Shown here piece after piece: positions 1-9,815 of a stretch of 64,000 nt of DNA. Under the pieces are notes generated by a model. The model was not told the DNA's origin. It did no database searches and saw only the letters and a list, made by a program, of their open reading frames with translations. The position numbers and the translations under genes were made by a program. The DNA is from Burkholderiales bacterium (GTDB taxonomy: Bacteria > Pseudomonadota > Gammaproteobacteria > Burkholderiales > Burkholderiaceae_C), in the NCBI GenBank assembly GCA_028868995.1, contig JAGWTH010000003.1, positions 111,952 to 175,951 on the forward strand, given 5' to 3'. Numbering within the stretch: position 1 is the stretch's first letter; every line of letters starts with the position of its first letter.

Positions 1-90
1 GCTTGGTCGACGGCGAACTCTTCTGGGCTGCTGCCGGTTTCGAAGACACCCCGATAAGGCTCTGGACCGGTGTGGACGGTCCTGGACGCG

Positions 91-126
91 CAAAAACCGA
101 AGGCCTTGATTTCTCAAGGCCTTCGG
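91..126 (-). terminator. Rho-independent terminator of tRNA-Ser
   Basis: Read on the minus strand, a perfect 13-bp stem (97-109 with 114-126, loop 110-113) is followed by TTTTTG at 96-91. It lies about 45 bp past the 3' end of the tRNA-Ser gene and faces the right way to end its transcript. The 90 bases before it in the window show no supportable gene. Confidence 0.85.
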
Positions 127-168
127 GTGTGCGGGAGGACCGCTGGGGGACTTTGCGGACGGGTGTCC

Positions 169-259
169 TGGCGGAGCAGGAGGGATTCGAACCCTCGATA
201 CGGTAAAACCGTATACCGGATTTCGAGTCCGGCGCATTCGACCACTCTGCCACCGCTCC
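169..259 (-). tRNA. tRNA-Ser, anticodon CGA
   Basis: The minus strand folds as a class II (long variable arm) tRNA. The acceptor stem GGAGCGG pairs with CTGCTCC with one G-U pair, followed by discriminator G and an encoded CCA at 171-169. The anticodon loop CTCGAAA gives anticodon CGA, reading the serine codon UCG. The variable arm is built on TACGG/CCGTA-type pairing and the T arm carries GGTTCGAATCC. It sits about 45 bp downstream of serS on the same strand, so the tRNA and its charging enzyme are neighbours. Confidence 0.97.
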
Positions 260-304
260 TGAATTCGGTTCGCGTGGTGCGAAGCCCGCTAGTTTAACCG
301 AATC

Positions 305-1624
<1,320 letters not shown>

Positions 1625-1660
1625 TTATTCGGGGGGCCCCGGCGGCGGCCGGGGCGGCGC

Positions 1661-2602
1661 TCAGGCGAGCGTGGCGGGGTCCAGGTTGGCGCCGCAGAGC
1701 ACCAGGGCGACCACCTCGTCGGCCCGCGGCTGGTACGCCCCGGTGCGCAGCGCTGCCAGCCCCAGCGCAGCGGCCGGCTCCACGGCGAGCTTGAAGTCCT
1801 GCCACAGCGCCAGCTGCGCGTCGCGGATGGCCGCGTCGGGCAGCAGCAGCGCCTGGGGCAAGTACTTCTGCGTGACCTCCCAGGCGATCGCCCCGATGCG
1901 CCTGGCGCCCAGGGAGTCGGCCGCGATGCCGCTCACCGCCACGTCCACCGGCTCGCCGGCCTCGCGGGCCCGGTAAAGGGTGGGGGCGAGCTCGGGCTCC
2001 AGCGCAACGACACGGCTGCGGTCCTCGAACCAGGCGGCCACGCCGGCGATCAGCCCGCCGCCGCCCACGCTCACCAGCACGCTGTCGGGCGCCCGGCCCC
2101 CTTGCTGCTCGATCTCCATGGCCAGCGTGCCGGCGCCGGCCACCACCTCGGGCTGGTCGTAGGCGTGCGTGAGCAGCGCCCCGGTCTCGCGCTGGCGCGC
2201 CAGGCAGGCCTCCAGCGCCTCGGCGTAGACCGCGCCGGTGACGACCACGTCGGCCCCCAGCTCGCGCAGCTTCTGCTGCTTGGCCGGGCTGCTGACGGTG
2301 GGCACGAACACCTCGCACTTCACGCCCAGCGCCCGCGCGGCCGCCGCGGTGGCGATGCCGGCATTGCCGCCCGAGGCGACGATCACGCCGGCCGCCGGGA
2401 TGGGGTTGGCCAGCAGGCGGTTGTACATGCCGCGCGCCTTGAAGCTGCCGCCGACCTGCAGTTGCTCCAGCTTGAGCCAGACCTCTTCGCAGGCCACGCC
2501 GAGCGCATGGCCCGGCAGCTTCCACAGCGGCGTGCGGCGCACGAAGCCGCGGCCGTCGGACTCGAAGCGCCATGCGGCGGTCTCGACCTCGGCGCGGTTC
2601 AC
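1661..2602 (-). CDS. Threonine/serine dehydratase (PLP, fold type II)
   Basis: Predicted cytoplasmic PLP enzyme that deaminates threonine or serine to the 2-oxo acid. Visible hallmarks are the Lys motif [13 protein letters not shown] near residue 53, [10 protein letters not shown] (phosphate/substrate loop) and the glycine-rich PLP phosphate cup VGGGGLIAG. At 313 residues it lacks the C-terminal ACT-like regulatory domain of biosynthetic IlvA, so it is the catabolic or unassigned type. The chosen GTG start (2602-2600) overlaps the ispH stop as GTGA, implying translational coupling in a fkpB-ispH-dehydratase operon. Substrate preference is not readable from sequence; serine racemase is an alternative. 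Confidence 0.85.
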   Translation of the reverse strand: MNRAEVETAAWRFESDGRGFVRRTPLWKLPGHALGVACEEVWLKLEQLQVGGSFKARGMYNRLLANPIPAAGVIVASGGNAGIATAAAARALGVKCEVFVPTVSSPAKQQKLRELGADVVVTGAVYAEALEACLARQRETGALLTHAYDQPEVVAGAGTLAMEIEQQGGRAPDSVLVSVGGGGLIAGVAAWFEDRSRVVALEPELAPTLYRAREAGEPVDVAVSGIAADSLGARRIGAIAWEVTQKYLPQALLLPDAAIRDAQLALWQDFKLAVEPAAALGLAALRTGAYQPRADEVVALVLCGANLDPATLA

Positions 2603-3531
2603 AGCTTGAGGCCCTTGGGCAGGGGGAACTTCACCGTCTCGACGATGCCGTCCATCCTGCGCACCGCCACGGCGCCCAGCGCCTTGATGCGCGCCACCAC
2701 CTCCTGCACCAGCACCTCGGGCGCCGAGGCGCCGGCGGTCAGGCCGACGCGGGACTTGCCCTCCAGCCACTCGGCGCGCAGCTCCTGCGGGCTGTCGACC
2801 ATGTAGGCGGTCACGCCCAGCTTGCGCGCGAGCTCGGCCAGGCGGTTGCTGTTGGAGCTGGTGGGGCTGCCCACCACGATCACCACGTCCACGTCGCGCG
2901 CCAGCAGCTTCACGGCGTCCTGCCGGTTCTGCGTGGCGTAGCAGATGTCCTGCTGCTTGGGCTGGCGGATCTTGGGGAAGCGCTCGCGCACCGCGCGCAT
3001 GATCTCCGCGGCGTCGTCCACCGACAGCGTGGTCTGGGTCACCACCGCCAGCAGCTCGGTCTGAGCGGGCTGCACCGTGGCGACGTCGGCCACGTCCTCC
3101 ACCAGGTGGATGCCGTGGTCCAGCTGGCCCATGGTGCCTTCCACCTCGGGATGGCCCTTGTGGCCGATCATGATGAACTCGTAGCCCTCTTTCGCGAGCT
3201 TGGCCACTTCCATGTGGACCTTGTTCACCAGCGGGCAGGTGGCGTCGAACACGTGGAAGCCGCGCTGGGCGGCCTCGTTCTGCACCGCCTTGCTCACGCC
3301 GTGGGCCGAGAACACCAGCGTCGCGCCGGGCGGCACCTCGGCCAGGTCCTCGATGAAGATCGCGCCCTTGGACTTGAGGTCGTTGACCACGAAGGTGTTG
3401 TGCACGATCTCGTGGCGCACGTAGATCGGCGCGCCGAACTTCAGCAGCGCGTGCTCCACGATGTCGATCGCCCGGTCGACGCCGGCGCAGAAGCCGCGCG
3501 GCTCGGCCAGGAGGATTTCCTGCGGTCCCAT
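2599..3531 (-). CDS. ispH: 4-hydroxy-3-methylbut-2-enyl diphosphate reductase
   Basis: Last enzyme of the MEP isoprenoid pathway; an Fe-S protein that reduces HMBPP to IPP and DMAPP in the cytoplasm. The 310-residue protein starts with [17 protein letters not shown]. The three cluster-ligating cysteines are visible in GFCAGV, DATCPLV and DICYATQNR, along with the substrate-binding segment [13 protein letters not shown]. The start overlaps the fkpB stop as TGATG. The fkpB-ispH pairing is the usual proteobacterial arrangement. Confidence 0.98.
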   Translation of the reverse strand: MGPQEILLAEPRGFCAGVDRAIDIVEHALLKFGAPIYVRHEIVHNTFVVNDLKSKGAIFIEDLAEVPPGATLVFSAHGVSKAVQNEAAQRGFHVFDATCPLVNKVHMEVAKLAKEGYEFIMIGHKGHPEVEGTMGQLDHGIHLVEDVADVATVQPAQTELLAVVTQTTLSVDDAAEIMRAVRERFPKIRQPKQQDICYATQNRQDAVKLLARDVDVVIVVGSPTSSNSNRLAELARKLGVTAYMVDSPQELRAEWLEGKSRVGLTAGASAPEVLVQEVVARIKALGAVAVRRMDGIVETVKFPLPKGLKL

Positions 3532-4007
3532 CACAGCACCCCGATCAGCTGGACCTCGAAGGTCACCGGCTGGCCCGCGAGCGGGTGGTTGAAGTCGAAC
3601 AGCACCGCGTCGGGCTGGCCGTCGCCGTCGGCGTCCTCGCCCAGCTGGCGCACGGCGCCGGCGTACTGGCCCAGGCCGTCGGGCGTGGGGAACTGCACCA
3701 CGTCGCCCACGGCATAGGTCTCCAGCGGGTCGCCCAGCTGCGCCAGCAGCTTGCGCGCCACCCACTGCACCATGTCCGGGTTGCGCTCGCCGAAGGCCTC
3801 GCCGGCCGGGATCTCGAAGGTGGCGCGGGTGCCCTCCTCCAGGCCCAGCAGGCGCTGCTCCACGGCGGGCGACAGTTCGCCGGCGCCCAGGGTCAGCGTG
3901 GCCGGCTGCTCGGCGAAGGTGTTGATGATGTCCCCCGCCGGGCCCGCCAGGCGGTAATGCAGCGTGAGGAAGGAGCCGGGTTGCACCCGGGCGGGCGAAG
4001 TGGTCAT
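3531..4007 (-). CDS. fkpB: FKBP-type peptidyl-prolyl cis-trans isomerase, SlpA/FkpB family
   Basis: Small cytoplasmic prolyl isomerase/chaperone of the SlpA (FkpB) group, 158 residues. The split FKBP domain is visible as the N-terminal [18 protein letters not shown], the insert-in-flap segment [16 protein letters not shown], and the C-terminal [17 protein letters not shown] typical of SlyD/SlpA. There is no His-rich metal tail, which separates it from SlyD. It is the first gene of the ispH operon. A TACAAT -10-like hexamer lies on the minus strand at 4037-4032, about 24 bp before the ATG, but no good -35 is seen. Confidence 0.93.
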   Translation of the reverse strand: MTTSPARVQPGSFLTLHYRLAGPAGDIINTFAEQPATLTLGAGELSPAVEQRLLGLEEGTRATFEIPAGEAFGERNPDMVQWVARKLLAQLGDPLETYAVGDVVQFPTPDGLGQYAGAVRQLGEDADGDGQPDAVLFDFNHPLAGQPVTFEVQLIGVL

Positions 4008-4166
4008 GGGAATGGGGGCTCGGGACCCTCCATTGTAGAAACCCGGGGCCGGCGGGTCCGGCCGGGGCGCGGATGGCCCTACCCCACCCCCCGAACAGGG
4101 GAACTGCGCCACAGCCCGCCTGCGGGCGGACCGATAGACTGCAGGCTCGACCTCCCCCGCCGCCCC

Positions 4167-4847
4167 ATGCCTCTCCTGCAGGAACTCCCGCCCGACGCCC
4201 GCCCACGCGAAAAGCTGCTGGCGCGCGGCGCCGCGGCCCTGAGCGACAGCGAGCTGCTGGCCCTGCTGCTGCGCACCGGCACCCGCGGGCGCAGCGTGCT
4301 GCAGATGGCGCAGGAGGTGCTGGAGCGCTTCGGCGGCCTGGCCGGCCTGCTGCACGCCAGCGGCGAGCAGCTGCGCGCCATCCACGGCCTGGGCGGCCCG
4401 GCCAAGCGGTCCGAGCTGCTGGCCGTGATGGAGCTGGCGCGGCGCGCGGTGGCCGAGCGCCTGAAGGAACGCGAGGTCTTCGGCTCGCCCGAGGCCGTGA
4501 AGAGCTACCTGCAGCTGCACCTGGCCCGCCGCCCGCACGAGGTGTTCGCCGGCCTGTTCCTCGACGCCCAGAACCGGCTGATCGCGATGGAGGAACTCTT
4601 TCGCGGCACCCTGACCCAGACCAGTGTGTACCCCCGCGAAGTCGTCCTCCAGGCCCTGCACCACCACGCCGCCGCCGTGGTGCTGGCCCACAACCACCCG
4701 AGCGGCACCGTGCAGCCCTCGCGCGCCGACGAGGCGCTGACGCAAACGCTCAAGGCCGCCCTGGCCCTGGTGGACGTGCGCGTGCTCGATCACGTGATCG
4801 TGGCGCCGGGCCACGCCCTGTCGATGGCCGAAAGGGGGCTGCTGTGA
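4167..4847 (+). CDS. radC: RadC family JAB-domain protein
   Basis: UPF0758/RadC family protein of 226 residues. The N-terminal region has helix-hairpin-helix character ([19 protein letters not shown]). The C-terminal JAB/MPN domain carries the metal-site motif [14 protein letters not shown], with the ligands His, His and Asp all present. The family was once linked to DNA repair, but the biochemical role is unsettled. The start at [16 protein letters not shown] matches the family N-terminus. It is divergent from fkpB and its TGA overlaps the GTG start of the smr gene (GTGA). Confidence 0.93.
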   Translation: MPLLQELPPDARPREKLLARGAAALSDSELLALLLRTGTRGRSVLQMAQEVLERFGGLAGLLHASGEQLRAIHGLGGPAKRSELLAVMELARRAVAERLKEREVFGSPEAVKSYLQLHLARRPHEVFAGLFLDAQNRLIAMEELFRGTLTQTSVYPREVVLQALHHHAAAVVLAHNHPSGTVQPSRADEALTQTLKAALALVDVRVLDHVIVAPGHALSMAERGLL

Positions 4848-5482
4848 AGGCCCGCTCCCTGCAGGACCTGCAGGCGATCCGCAAGCAGGTCGCTGAGCGG
4901 GAACGCATCGCCCGGGAGGAAGCCGCGGCCCGCGCCGCAGAGAAGAAGCGCACGGAAGCGGAGAAGAACCTGTTCCAGCGCGCCACCGGCCCGGTGCACA
5001 AGCTGCGCGAGCACGGCAAGGTGCACCACCCGCCCGAGCCGGTGGCGCCCGTCCCCGCGCAGCGCCAGCTGGACGACCAGCGCGTGCTGAAGGAGTCGAT
5101 CAGCGACGAATTCGACGCCTCCACGCTGCTGGAAGTGGACGAGGCGCTGAGCTTCCGCCGCCCCGGCGTGGGCATCGACGTCACGCGCAAGCTGCGCCGC
5201 GGCCACTGGAGCATCCAGGCCGAGATCGACCTGCACGGCCTGCGCACCGACGACGCCCGCGAGGCCCTGGCCGACTTCATCCGCGAGGCCGCCCGCCAGG
5301 GCCTGCGCTGCCTGCGCGTGGTGCACGGCAAGGGCCTCGGCTCACCCGGCAAGACGCCGGTGCTCAAGGGCAAGGTGCACGGTTGGCTGGTGCAGAAGAA
5401 CGAGGTGATGGCGTTCGTGCAGGCGCGGGGGGACGAAGGCGGGGCGGGGGCGCTGGTGGTGCTGCTGCGGCCGGCAGCCTAG
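4844..5482 (+). CDS. Smr/MutS2-domain protein
   Basis: 212-residue protein with a basic, Lys/Glu-rich N-terminal helix (about residues 1-60) and a C-terminal Smr domain (about 115-212). The Smr signatures [16 protein letters not shown] and [11 protein letters not shown] are intact. Smr domains are found in nucleases and RNA/DNA-binding proteins; the substrate here is unknown. It starts at GTG inside the radC stop. Its TAG stop (5480-5482) is part of CCTAGG, the target of the adjoining insertion sequence, so the insertion left the protein unchanged. Confidence 0.92.
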   Translation: MKARSLQDLQAIRKQVAERERIAREEAAARAAEKKRTEAEKNLFQRATGPVHKLREHGKVHHPPEPVAPVPAQRQLDDQRVLKESISDEFDASTLLEVDEALSFRRPGVGIDVTRKLRRGHWSIQAEIDLHGLRTDDAREALADFIREAARQGLRCLRVVHGKGLGSPGKTPVLKGKVHGWLVQKNEVMAFVQARGDEGGAGALVVLLRPAA

Positions 5483-5483
5483 G
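5478..5483. other. IS481-type target site (NCTAGN), left copy
   Basis: CCTAGG directly abuts the left inverted repeat of the insertion sequence. Elements of the IS481 group are known to prefer and duplicate NCTAGN. Here the site contains the stop codon of the smr gene. The matching copy expected on the right side is absent: GCCAGC is found there. Confidence 0.7.
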
Positions 5484-5510
5484 TGTGAAGGTTCAATAGG
5501 TTCTTGCGGG
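5484..5510 (+). repeat. IS481 left terminal inverted repeat
   Basis: About 27 bp starting TGTGAAGGTTCAATAGG. It matches the reverse complement of the right end at roughly 22 of 27 positions. Confidence 0.8.
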
Positions 5511-5580
5511 TGTTCACCCGGAGAGGTTTTGAGAGACTGGGAATCGCCAAACCCCCCGTCAACTCGACTTTCCTAACCGG

Positions 5581-6526
5581 ATGAACACCCATAAGCATGC
5601 CCGATTGACGTACCTTCGTCGCCTGGAAATGGTTCACGACATCCTCCAGGGCGGTTTGTCCGCCTCAGAGGCTGCTGCCAAGCAGGGGGTCAGTGCCGTG
5701 ACCGCGCGCAAGTGGCTGGGCCGCTACCTGGCTGACGGAGCAGCGGGTTTGTTGGACAAGTCCTCCCGGCCCGAAAAGTCACCGCGCGCCATTGCGCCCC
5801 ATGTGGCCCTGGCCATCGTGGAGTTGCGCCGAAAGCTGTTGCTGCAAGCGCACATTGCGTCGTACATGGGTGTCTCGAAGGCAACGGTGAGTCGCGTGCT
5901 GCGCCGCGCCGGCCTGTCCCGCCTGAGCGACCTGCGGCCCGATGAACCCGTGCAGCGCTACGAACGGGAGAACCCCGGGGAGTTGCTGCACATCGACATC
6001 AAGAAGCTCGGGCGCTTTGACAAGGTGGGCCACCGCATCACCGGCGACCGCAGGCATCGCGCTCGCGATATCGGCTGGGACTACGTCTTCGTGGCCGTGG
6101 ATGACCACAGCCGGGCGGCTTTCACCGCGGTCTACCCAGATGAGAGTCGGCACAGCGCCGCGGCATTCCTGCGTGCAGCTGTGAGCCACTTCAAAAGCTG
6201 GGGCGTACCGATCCAGCGCGTGCTCACGGACAACGGCATGTCGTTTCACTCGGCGCTGTTCTCAGAGGCTTGCCTGGAGCTGGGCATCACCCAGAAATTC
6301 ACCCGAGCCTACCGCCCGCAGACCAACGGCAAGGCTGAGCGGTTCATCCAGTCGGCCCTGCGGGAGTGGGCGTACGGGCGGGTCTACGCCAACTCAGAGC
6401 AGCGGCGGGAGGCCTTGCCGGCCTGGACCCACTTCTACAACTGGCACCGCCTCCATCACGGAATCAACCTGGCAGCGCCCGTGTCTCGGCTTTCGATTCC
6501 TCGAAAGAACCTGTTGACACTTCACA
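5581..6526 (+). CDS. IS481-family transposase, stop codon lost
   Basis: DDE transposase starting MNTHKHARLTYLRRLEM. A helix-turn-helix lies near residues 20-50 (SASEAAAKQGVSAVTARKWL). The rve-type catalytic core follows, with acidic residues in LLHIDIKKLGRF, RVLTDNGMSFHS and NGKAERFIQSALRE. The domain looks intact and ends in NLLTLH at the right terminal repeat. In its normal context the reading frame CAC-A joins a duplicated CCTAGG to give CAC ACC TAG, so the target copy supplies the stop. That copy is missing here, and the frame stays open to 7008 through DNA antisense to sdpI and glbO. Whether the extended product is active is unknown. Confidence 0.9.
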
Positions 6527-6840
6527 GCCAGCCCGCGGGCATAGGCGCCCGCGACCACCAATGCGGCCAGCACCGGCAGGACGAGCGCCATGACTCCCGT
6601 GAAGGATCGCCCGGATGCCCATTCCGGTTCCGAGAGATAAAGGCACGTGGTCAGGGAGACGGCGACCAGCAGGGCCCAGCCGGCGAGGCGATTGACCCGG
6701 AACCAGACCGCGCGATCGCCCAGGGTCTGCGCGGTGCGGAAACCGTAGAAGCGATTGGGCGGCACCATCCGCAGCGCGAGCGGAACGGAGAAGGCCGCGA
6801 TCAGGGCCGCGGGCACGAACATCGAGATGGGTCCGCTCAT
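6394..6840 (-). pseudogene. SdpI-family membrane protein, 3' end replaced by IS sequence
   Basis: The native part (6840-6527, about 104 codons) encodes a small membrane protein of the SdpI/YhfL type. It has an N-terminal hydrophobic helix, the family motif NRFYGFRTAQTLGDRAVW, FRVNRLAGWALLVAV, and a final hydrophobic helix ending GAYARGL. After that the frame enters the insertion sequence and adds about 44 foreign residues before a stop at 6394. SdpI proteins in Bacillus confer immunity to a toxic peptide, but most family members have no known role. Only the extreme C-terminus seems lost, so residual function is possible. Confidence 0.75.
6500..6526 (-). repeat. IS481 right terminal inverted repeat
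   Basis: On the minus strand it reads TGTGAAGTGTCAACAGG onward and mirrors the left end. It overlaps the last codons of the transposase. Confidence 0.8.
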
Positions 6841-6862
6841 GGTCCGGGTGGGTCGCCCCGCT

Positions 6863-7270
6863 TCACATCGGCGTGTTGCGCATCCAGTCCGCCGTCTGGA
6901 AGAACGACTCCCTCAACCTCGCCCGCAGCTCCTCGGGCACGCCGGTCTCGCCCATCGCCTGGTCCATGCAGGCCAGCCACTGGTCGCGCTCCAGGATGCC
7001 GATCTTGAAGGGCAGGTGGCGCATGCGCAAGCGGGGGTGGCCGAAGCGGTCGGTGTAGTGCTGGGGGCCGCCCAGCCAGCCGCAGAGGAACCAGAACAGG
7101 TGCTGGCGCGCCCGCTCGAGGTGGCTGCCGTGCACCGCGCGCAGCTCCTTGTACTTCGGCTCCAGGTCCATCAGGTCGTAGAAGCGCTCCACCAGCGCGT
7201 GGACCTTCTGTTCGCCGCCGATCCACTCGAAGGGGGTGGCGTACGCCGGCTTCTCTTGTTCGCTTTCCAT
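6863..7270 (-). CDS. Group II truncated hemoglobin
   Basis: A 135-residue 2-over-2 globin of the trHbO type. Visible features are the N-terminal PFEWIGGEQKVHALVERFYDLM, the heme-pocket region FLCGWLGGPQHYTDRFG with Trp/Tyr residues, and GHPRLRMRHLPFKI carrying the proximal His. The family binds O2, NO and related ligands and is often linked to oxygen or nitrosative stress; the specific role here is unknown. It is 22 bp downstream of sdpI-like sequence and 22 bp past the ABC permease stop, on the same strand as both. Confidence 0.93.
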   Translation of the reverse strand: MESEQEKPAYATPFEWIGGEQKVHALVERFYDLMDLEPKYKELRAVHGSHLERARQHLFWFLCGWLGGPQHYTDRFGHPRLRMRHLPFKIGILERDQWLACMDQAMGETGVPEELRARLRESFFQTADWMRNTPM

Positions 7271-7292
7271 GTCCCGATTGTCCCAGCCCAGG

Positions 7293-9815
7293 CTATTCGG
7301 CGGCCTGCCGCAGCGTTTCCACCACCGGCCGCTGCAACACCTCGCGCAGGCCCCACCAGCCCGCCGCGAGCGCCAGCACGGCGCCGGCGGCGGCGCCGGC
7401 CAGGGGGACCAGGGGCGAAGCGGTCCAGGTGAAGTCGAAGGCCCACTTGGCCAGGGCCCAGCCCACGGCCGACGCGGCCACGCTGGCCAGGAAGCCGGCG
7501 AGCAGGCCCACGCCCACCAGTTCGGCGCGCTGCACCTGGCGCAGCAGGCTGCCCTTGGCGCCCACGGCGCGCATGATCGCGTACTCGCGCGCGCGCTCCT
7601 CGCGGGTGGCGGTGACGGCGGCGAACAGCACCACCACGCCGGCGGCGAGCGTGAAGCCGAACAGGAACTCCACCGCGCGGATCACCTTGTCCAGCACGCC
7701 CTGCACCTGCGACAGGGTGGCCGTCATGTCGACGTTGGTCACGTTGGGGAAGGCGCGCACCAGGGCGTTGTCGAAGCCCTTCTGCGCCGGCGCGCGGAAG
7801 GCGCCCATGTAGGTGATCGGCATGTCGGGCAGCTGGCTCACCGGATACATCACGAAGAAGTTGGCGTGCATGGAGCTCCAGTCCACCTTGCGCAGCGAGG
7901 TGATGCGCACCTCGCTGGGGGTGCCGGCGATGTCGAATCGCAGCGTGTCGCCCAGCTTCAGGCCCAGTGTGTTGGCGATGCCCTCCTCCACGCTCACCGC
8001 GCCCTGCTCCTCGGGCACCCAGCGGCCGGCCACGATCTCGTTGTAGGCCGGCTTCTGCGCGGCGTAGGAGAGGTTGAATTCGCGGTCCACCAGGCGGCGC
8101 GCACGGTCATCGGGATAGTCGTCGGGCGTGACCGGCTTGCCGTTCACGGCCACCAGCCGGCCGCGGAACATGGGGTACCAGTCCAGCCGCTCGACGCCCG
8201 CGTCGTGCAGCTGGCGCAGGAAGGCGTCGGCCTGGTCCGGCTGCACATTGATCACGAAGCGGTCGGGCGCGTCGGGGGGCGTGGCCTGGCGCCAGCTGGC
8301 GATGAGGTCGGTGCGCAGCAGCACCAGCAGCACCAGCGCCAGCAGGCCCACGGCCAGCGCGCTGGTCTGCACCACCGTGTAGGCGGGCCGGGCGCCGATC
8401 TGGCGCGTGGCCAGCACCAGCCAGCGCGGCGCGGTGGACTCGTGCACCAGGCGGCGCAGCAGCTTCACCGCCACCCAGCTCAGGCCCGCGAACACCAGCA
8501 CGGCGCCGGCGAAGCCGCCCACCGCGATGCCGCCCAGCTTGAGGTCGCTGCTGGCCGCCAGCAGCAGGGCCGCGAAGGCGGTGATGCCGATCGCCAGCGC
8601 CACGAGGGAGGCCGGCTTGAGGCCGCCCACGTCGCGCCGGATCACCCGCAGCGGCGGCACCTGCGCCAGCTGCAGCACCGGCGGCAGGCCGAAGGCGAAC
8701 AGCAGCGTCAGGCCGACGCCCAGCCCGAAGAGCACGGGCCACGGGCCCGGCGCCGGCAGCGAGGTCTCCACCAGGCCGCCCAGCAGCGCGATGAACACGA
8801 AGTGCACCGCGAAGCCCAGGGCCACGCCGGCCAGGCTGGCGACCAGGCCGACCAGCCCGAACTCGAACGTGTAGCTCCAGGCGATGGTGCGCTGGCTCTG
8901 CCCCAGCACGCGCAGCATGGCGCAGTCGTCCAGGTGCCGGCTCGCGAAGCCGCGCGCGGCCAGCGCCACCGCCACGGCGCTGAGCAGCGCGGCGAGCAGC
9001 GCCACCAGGTTGAGGAACTTGCCGGCGCGGTCCAGCGTCTGCTGCATCTCGGGCCGGCCGCCTTCCAGGGACTCGACGCGCACGCCGCGCACCTCGGGCC
9101 GCTTCACCTGCGCCTGCGCCCAGGCGGTGAAGCGCGCCACGCTGCGGTCGTCGCCCGCCACCGCGAAGCGCCAGGTGATGCGGCTGGCCGGCTGCACCAG
9201 GTGCGTGGCGGGCAGGTCGCTCGCGTTGATCATGACGCGCGGCGCGAAGCTCAGGAAGCCGGCGCCGCGGTCCGGCTCGAGCGTGATCACCCGCGCGATG
9301 CGCAGCTGCGCGTCGCCCAGCAGCAGCGCATCGCCCATGCGCAGGCCCAGGGCCTCGAGCACGCCGGGGTCGACCCAGGCCTCGCCCGGGTGCGGCACCG
9401 CGTTCGTCTTCGCGCCGGGCGCGTCGGGCCCGGTCGCCACCTGCATGCTGCCGCGCAGCGGATAGCCCGCGGGCACCGCCTTCAGCACGATCAGGCGGGT
9501 GGCGCCGCCCTGCGCCTCGCTCGCGCGGGCCATGGAGGGGAACACCATCGTGTCCACGGTGCGCAGGCCCAGCGCCTTGGCCTGCGCCGCGAAGGCGGGC
9601 GGCGTAGGGCTGTCGCTCACCACCACGGCGTCGCCGCCCAGCAGCGCGCGGGCGTCGCGGTTGAGGCCGGCCTGCAGCCGGTCGGCAAAGAAGCCCACGG
9701 CGGTGAGCGCGGCGACGGCCAGCGTCACCGCCACCATCAGCAGGCGCAGCTCGCCCGCGCGCAGGTCGCGCCGCAGCGTGCGCCAGCCCAGGGCGAAGGC
9801 GGAAGCCAGCCTCAT
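7293..9815 (-). CDS. FtsX-like ABC transporter permease (YbbP type)
   Basis: An 840-residue inner-membrane permease. It has an N-terminal TM helix (about 20-45), a large extracytoplasmic domain (about 50-250), a first FtsX block of three helices (about 255-390), several further helices, a second periplasmic domain, and a C-terminal FtsX block (about 715-835) ending RPVVETLRQAAE. This two-FtsX architecture is that of YbbP, predicted to work with an ATPase such as YbbA and thought to act on the envelope. No ATP-binding gene lies next to it. It starts within the fdhD stop (ATGA overlap). Confidence 0.88.
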   Translation of the reverse strand: MRLASAFALGWRTLRRDLRAGELRLLMVAVTLAVAALTAVGFFADRLQAGLNRDARALLGGDAVVVSDSPTPPAFAAQAKALGLRTVDTMVFPSMARASEAQGGATRLIVLKAVPAGYPLRGSMQVATGPDAPGAKTNAVPHPGEAWVDPGVLEALGLRMGDALLLGDAQLRIARVITLEPDRGAGFLSFAPRVMINASDLPATHLVQPASRITWRFAVAGDDRSVARFTAWAQAQVKRPEVRGVRVESLEGGRPEMQQTLDRAGKFLNLVALLAALLSAVAVALAARGFASRHLDDCAMLRVLGQSQRTIAWSYTFEFGLVGLVASLAGVALGFAVHFVFIALLGGLVETSLPAPGPWPVLFGLGVGLTLLFAFGLPPVLQLAQVPPLRVIRRDVGGLKPASLVALAIGITAFAALLLAASSDLKLGGIAVGGFAGAVLVFAGLSWVAVKLLRRLVHESTAPRWLVLATRQIGARPAYTVVQTSALAVGLLALVLLVLLRTDLIASWRQATPPDAPDRFVINVQPDQADAFLRQLHDAGVERLDWYPMFRGRLVAVNGKPVTPDDYPDDRARRLVDREFNLSYAAQKPAYNEIVAGRWVPEEQGAVSVEEGIANTLGLKLGDTLRFDIAGTPSEVRITSLRKVDWSSMHANFFVMYPVSQLPDMPITYMGAFRAPAQKGFDNALVRAFPNVTNVDMTATLSQVQGVLDKVIRAVEFLFGFTLAAGVVVLFAAVTATREERAREYAIMRAVGAKGSLLRQVQRAELVGVGLLAGFLASVAASAVGWALAKWAFDFTWTASPLVPLAGAAAGAVLALAAGWWGLREVLQRPVVETLRQAAE

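Larger units (their letters stand above)
5484..6526 (+). mobile_element. IS481-family insertion sequence, about 1043 bp
   Basis: The element is bounded by imperfect terminal inverted repeats that both begin TGTGAAG, and carries one DDE transposase gene. The left end abuts CCTAGG (5478-5483), the type of target this family duplicates. The right end abuts GCCAGCC, so there is no target duplication. This suggests that the right junction was changed after insertion, by an adjacent deletion or by recombination between two copies. The element now joins smr to the truncated 3' end of an sdpI-like gene. Confidence 0.88.

Noticed and set aside
3..206. Short open frame at the left edge
   Set aside because: It runs through the tRNA terminator and into tRNA-Ser and has no ribosome site or family match.
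5581..7008. A larger transposase or fusion protein of 475 residues
   Set aside because: Everything after 6526 is antisense to sdpI- and globin-like genes; it is readthrough from the lost stop and not a domain.
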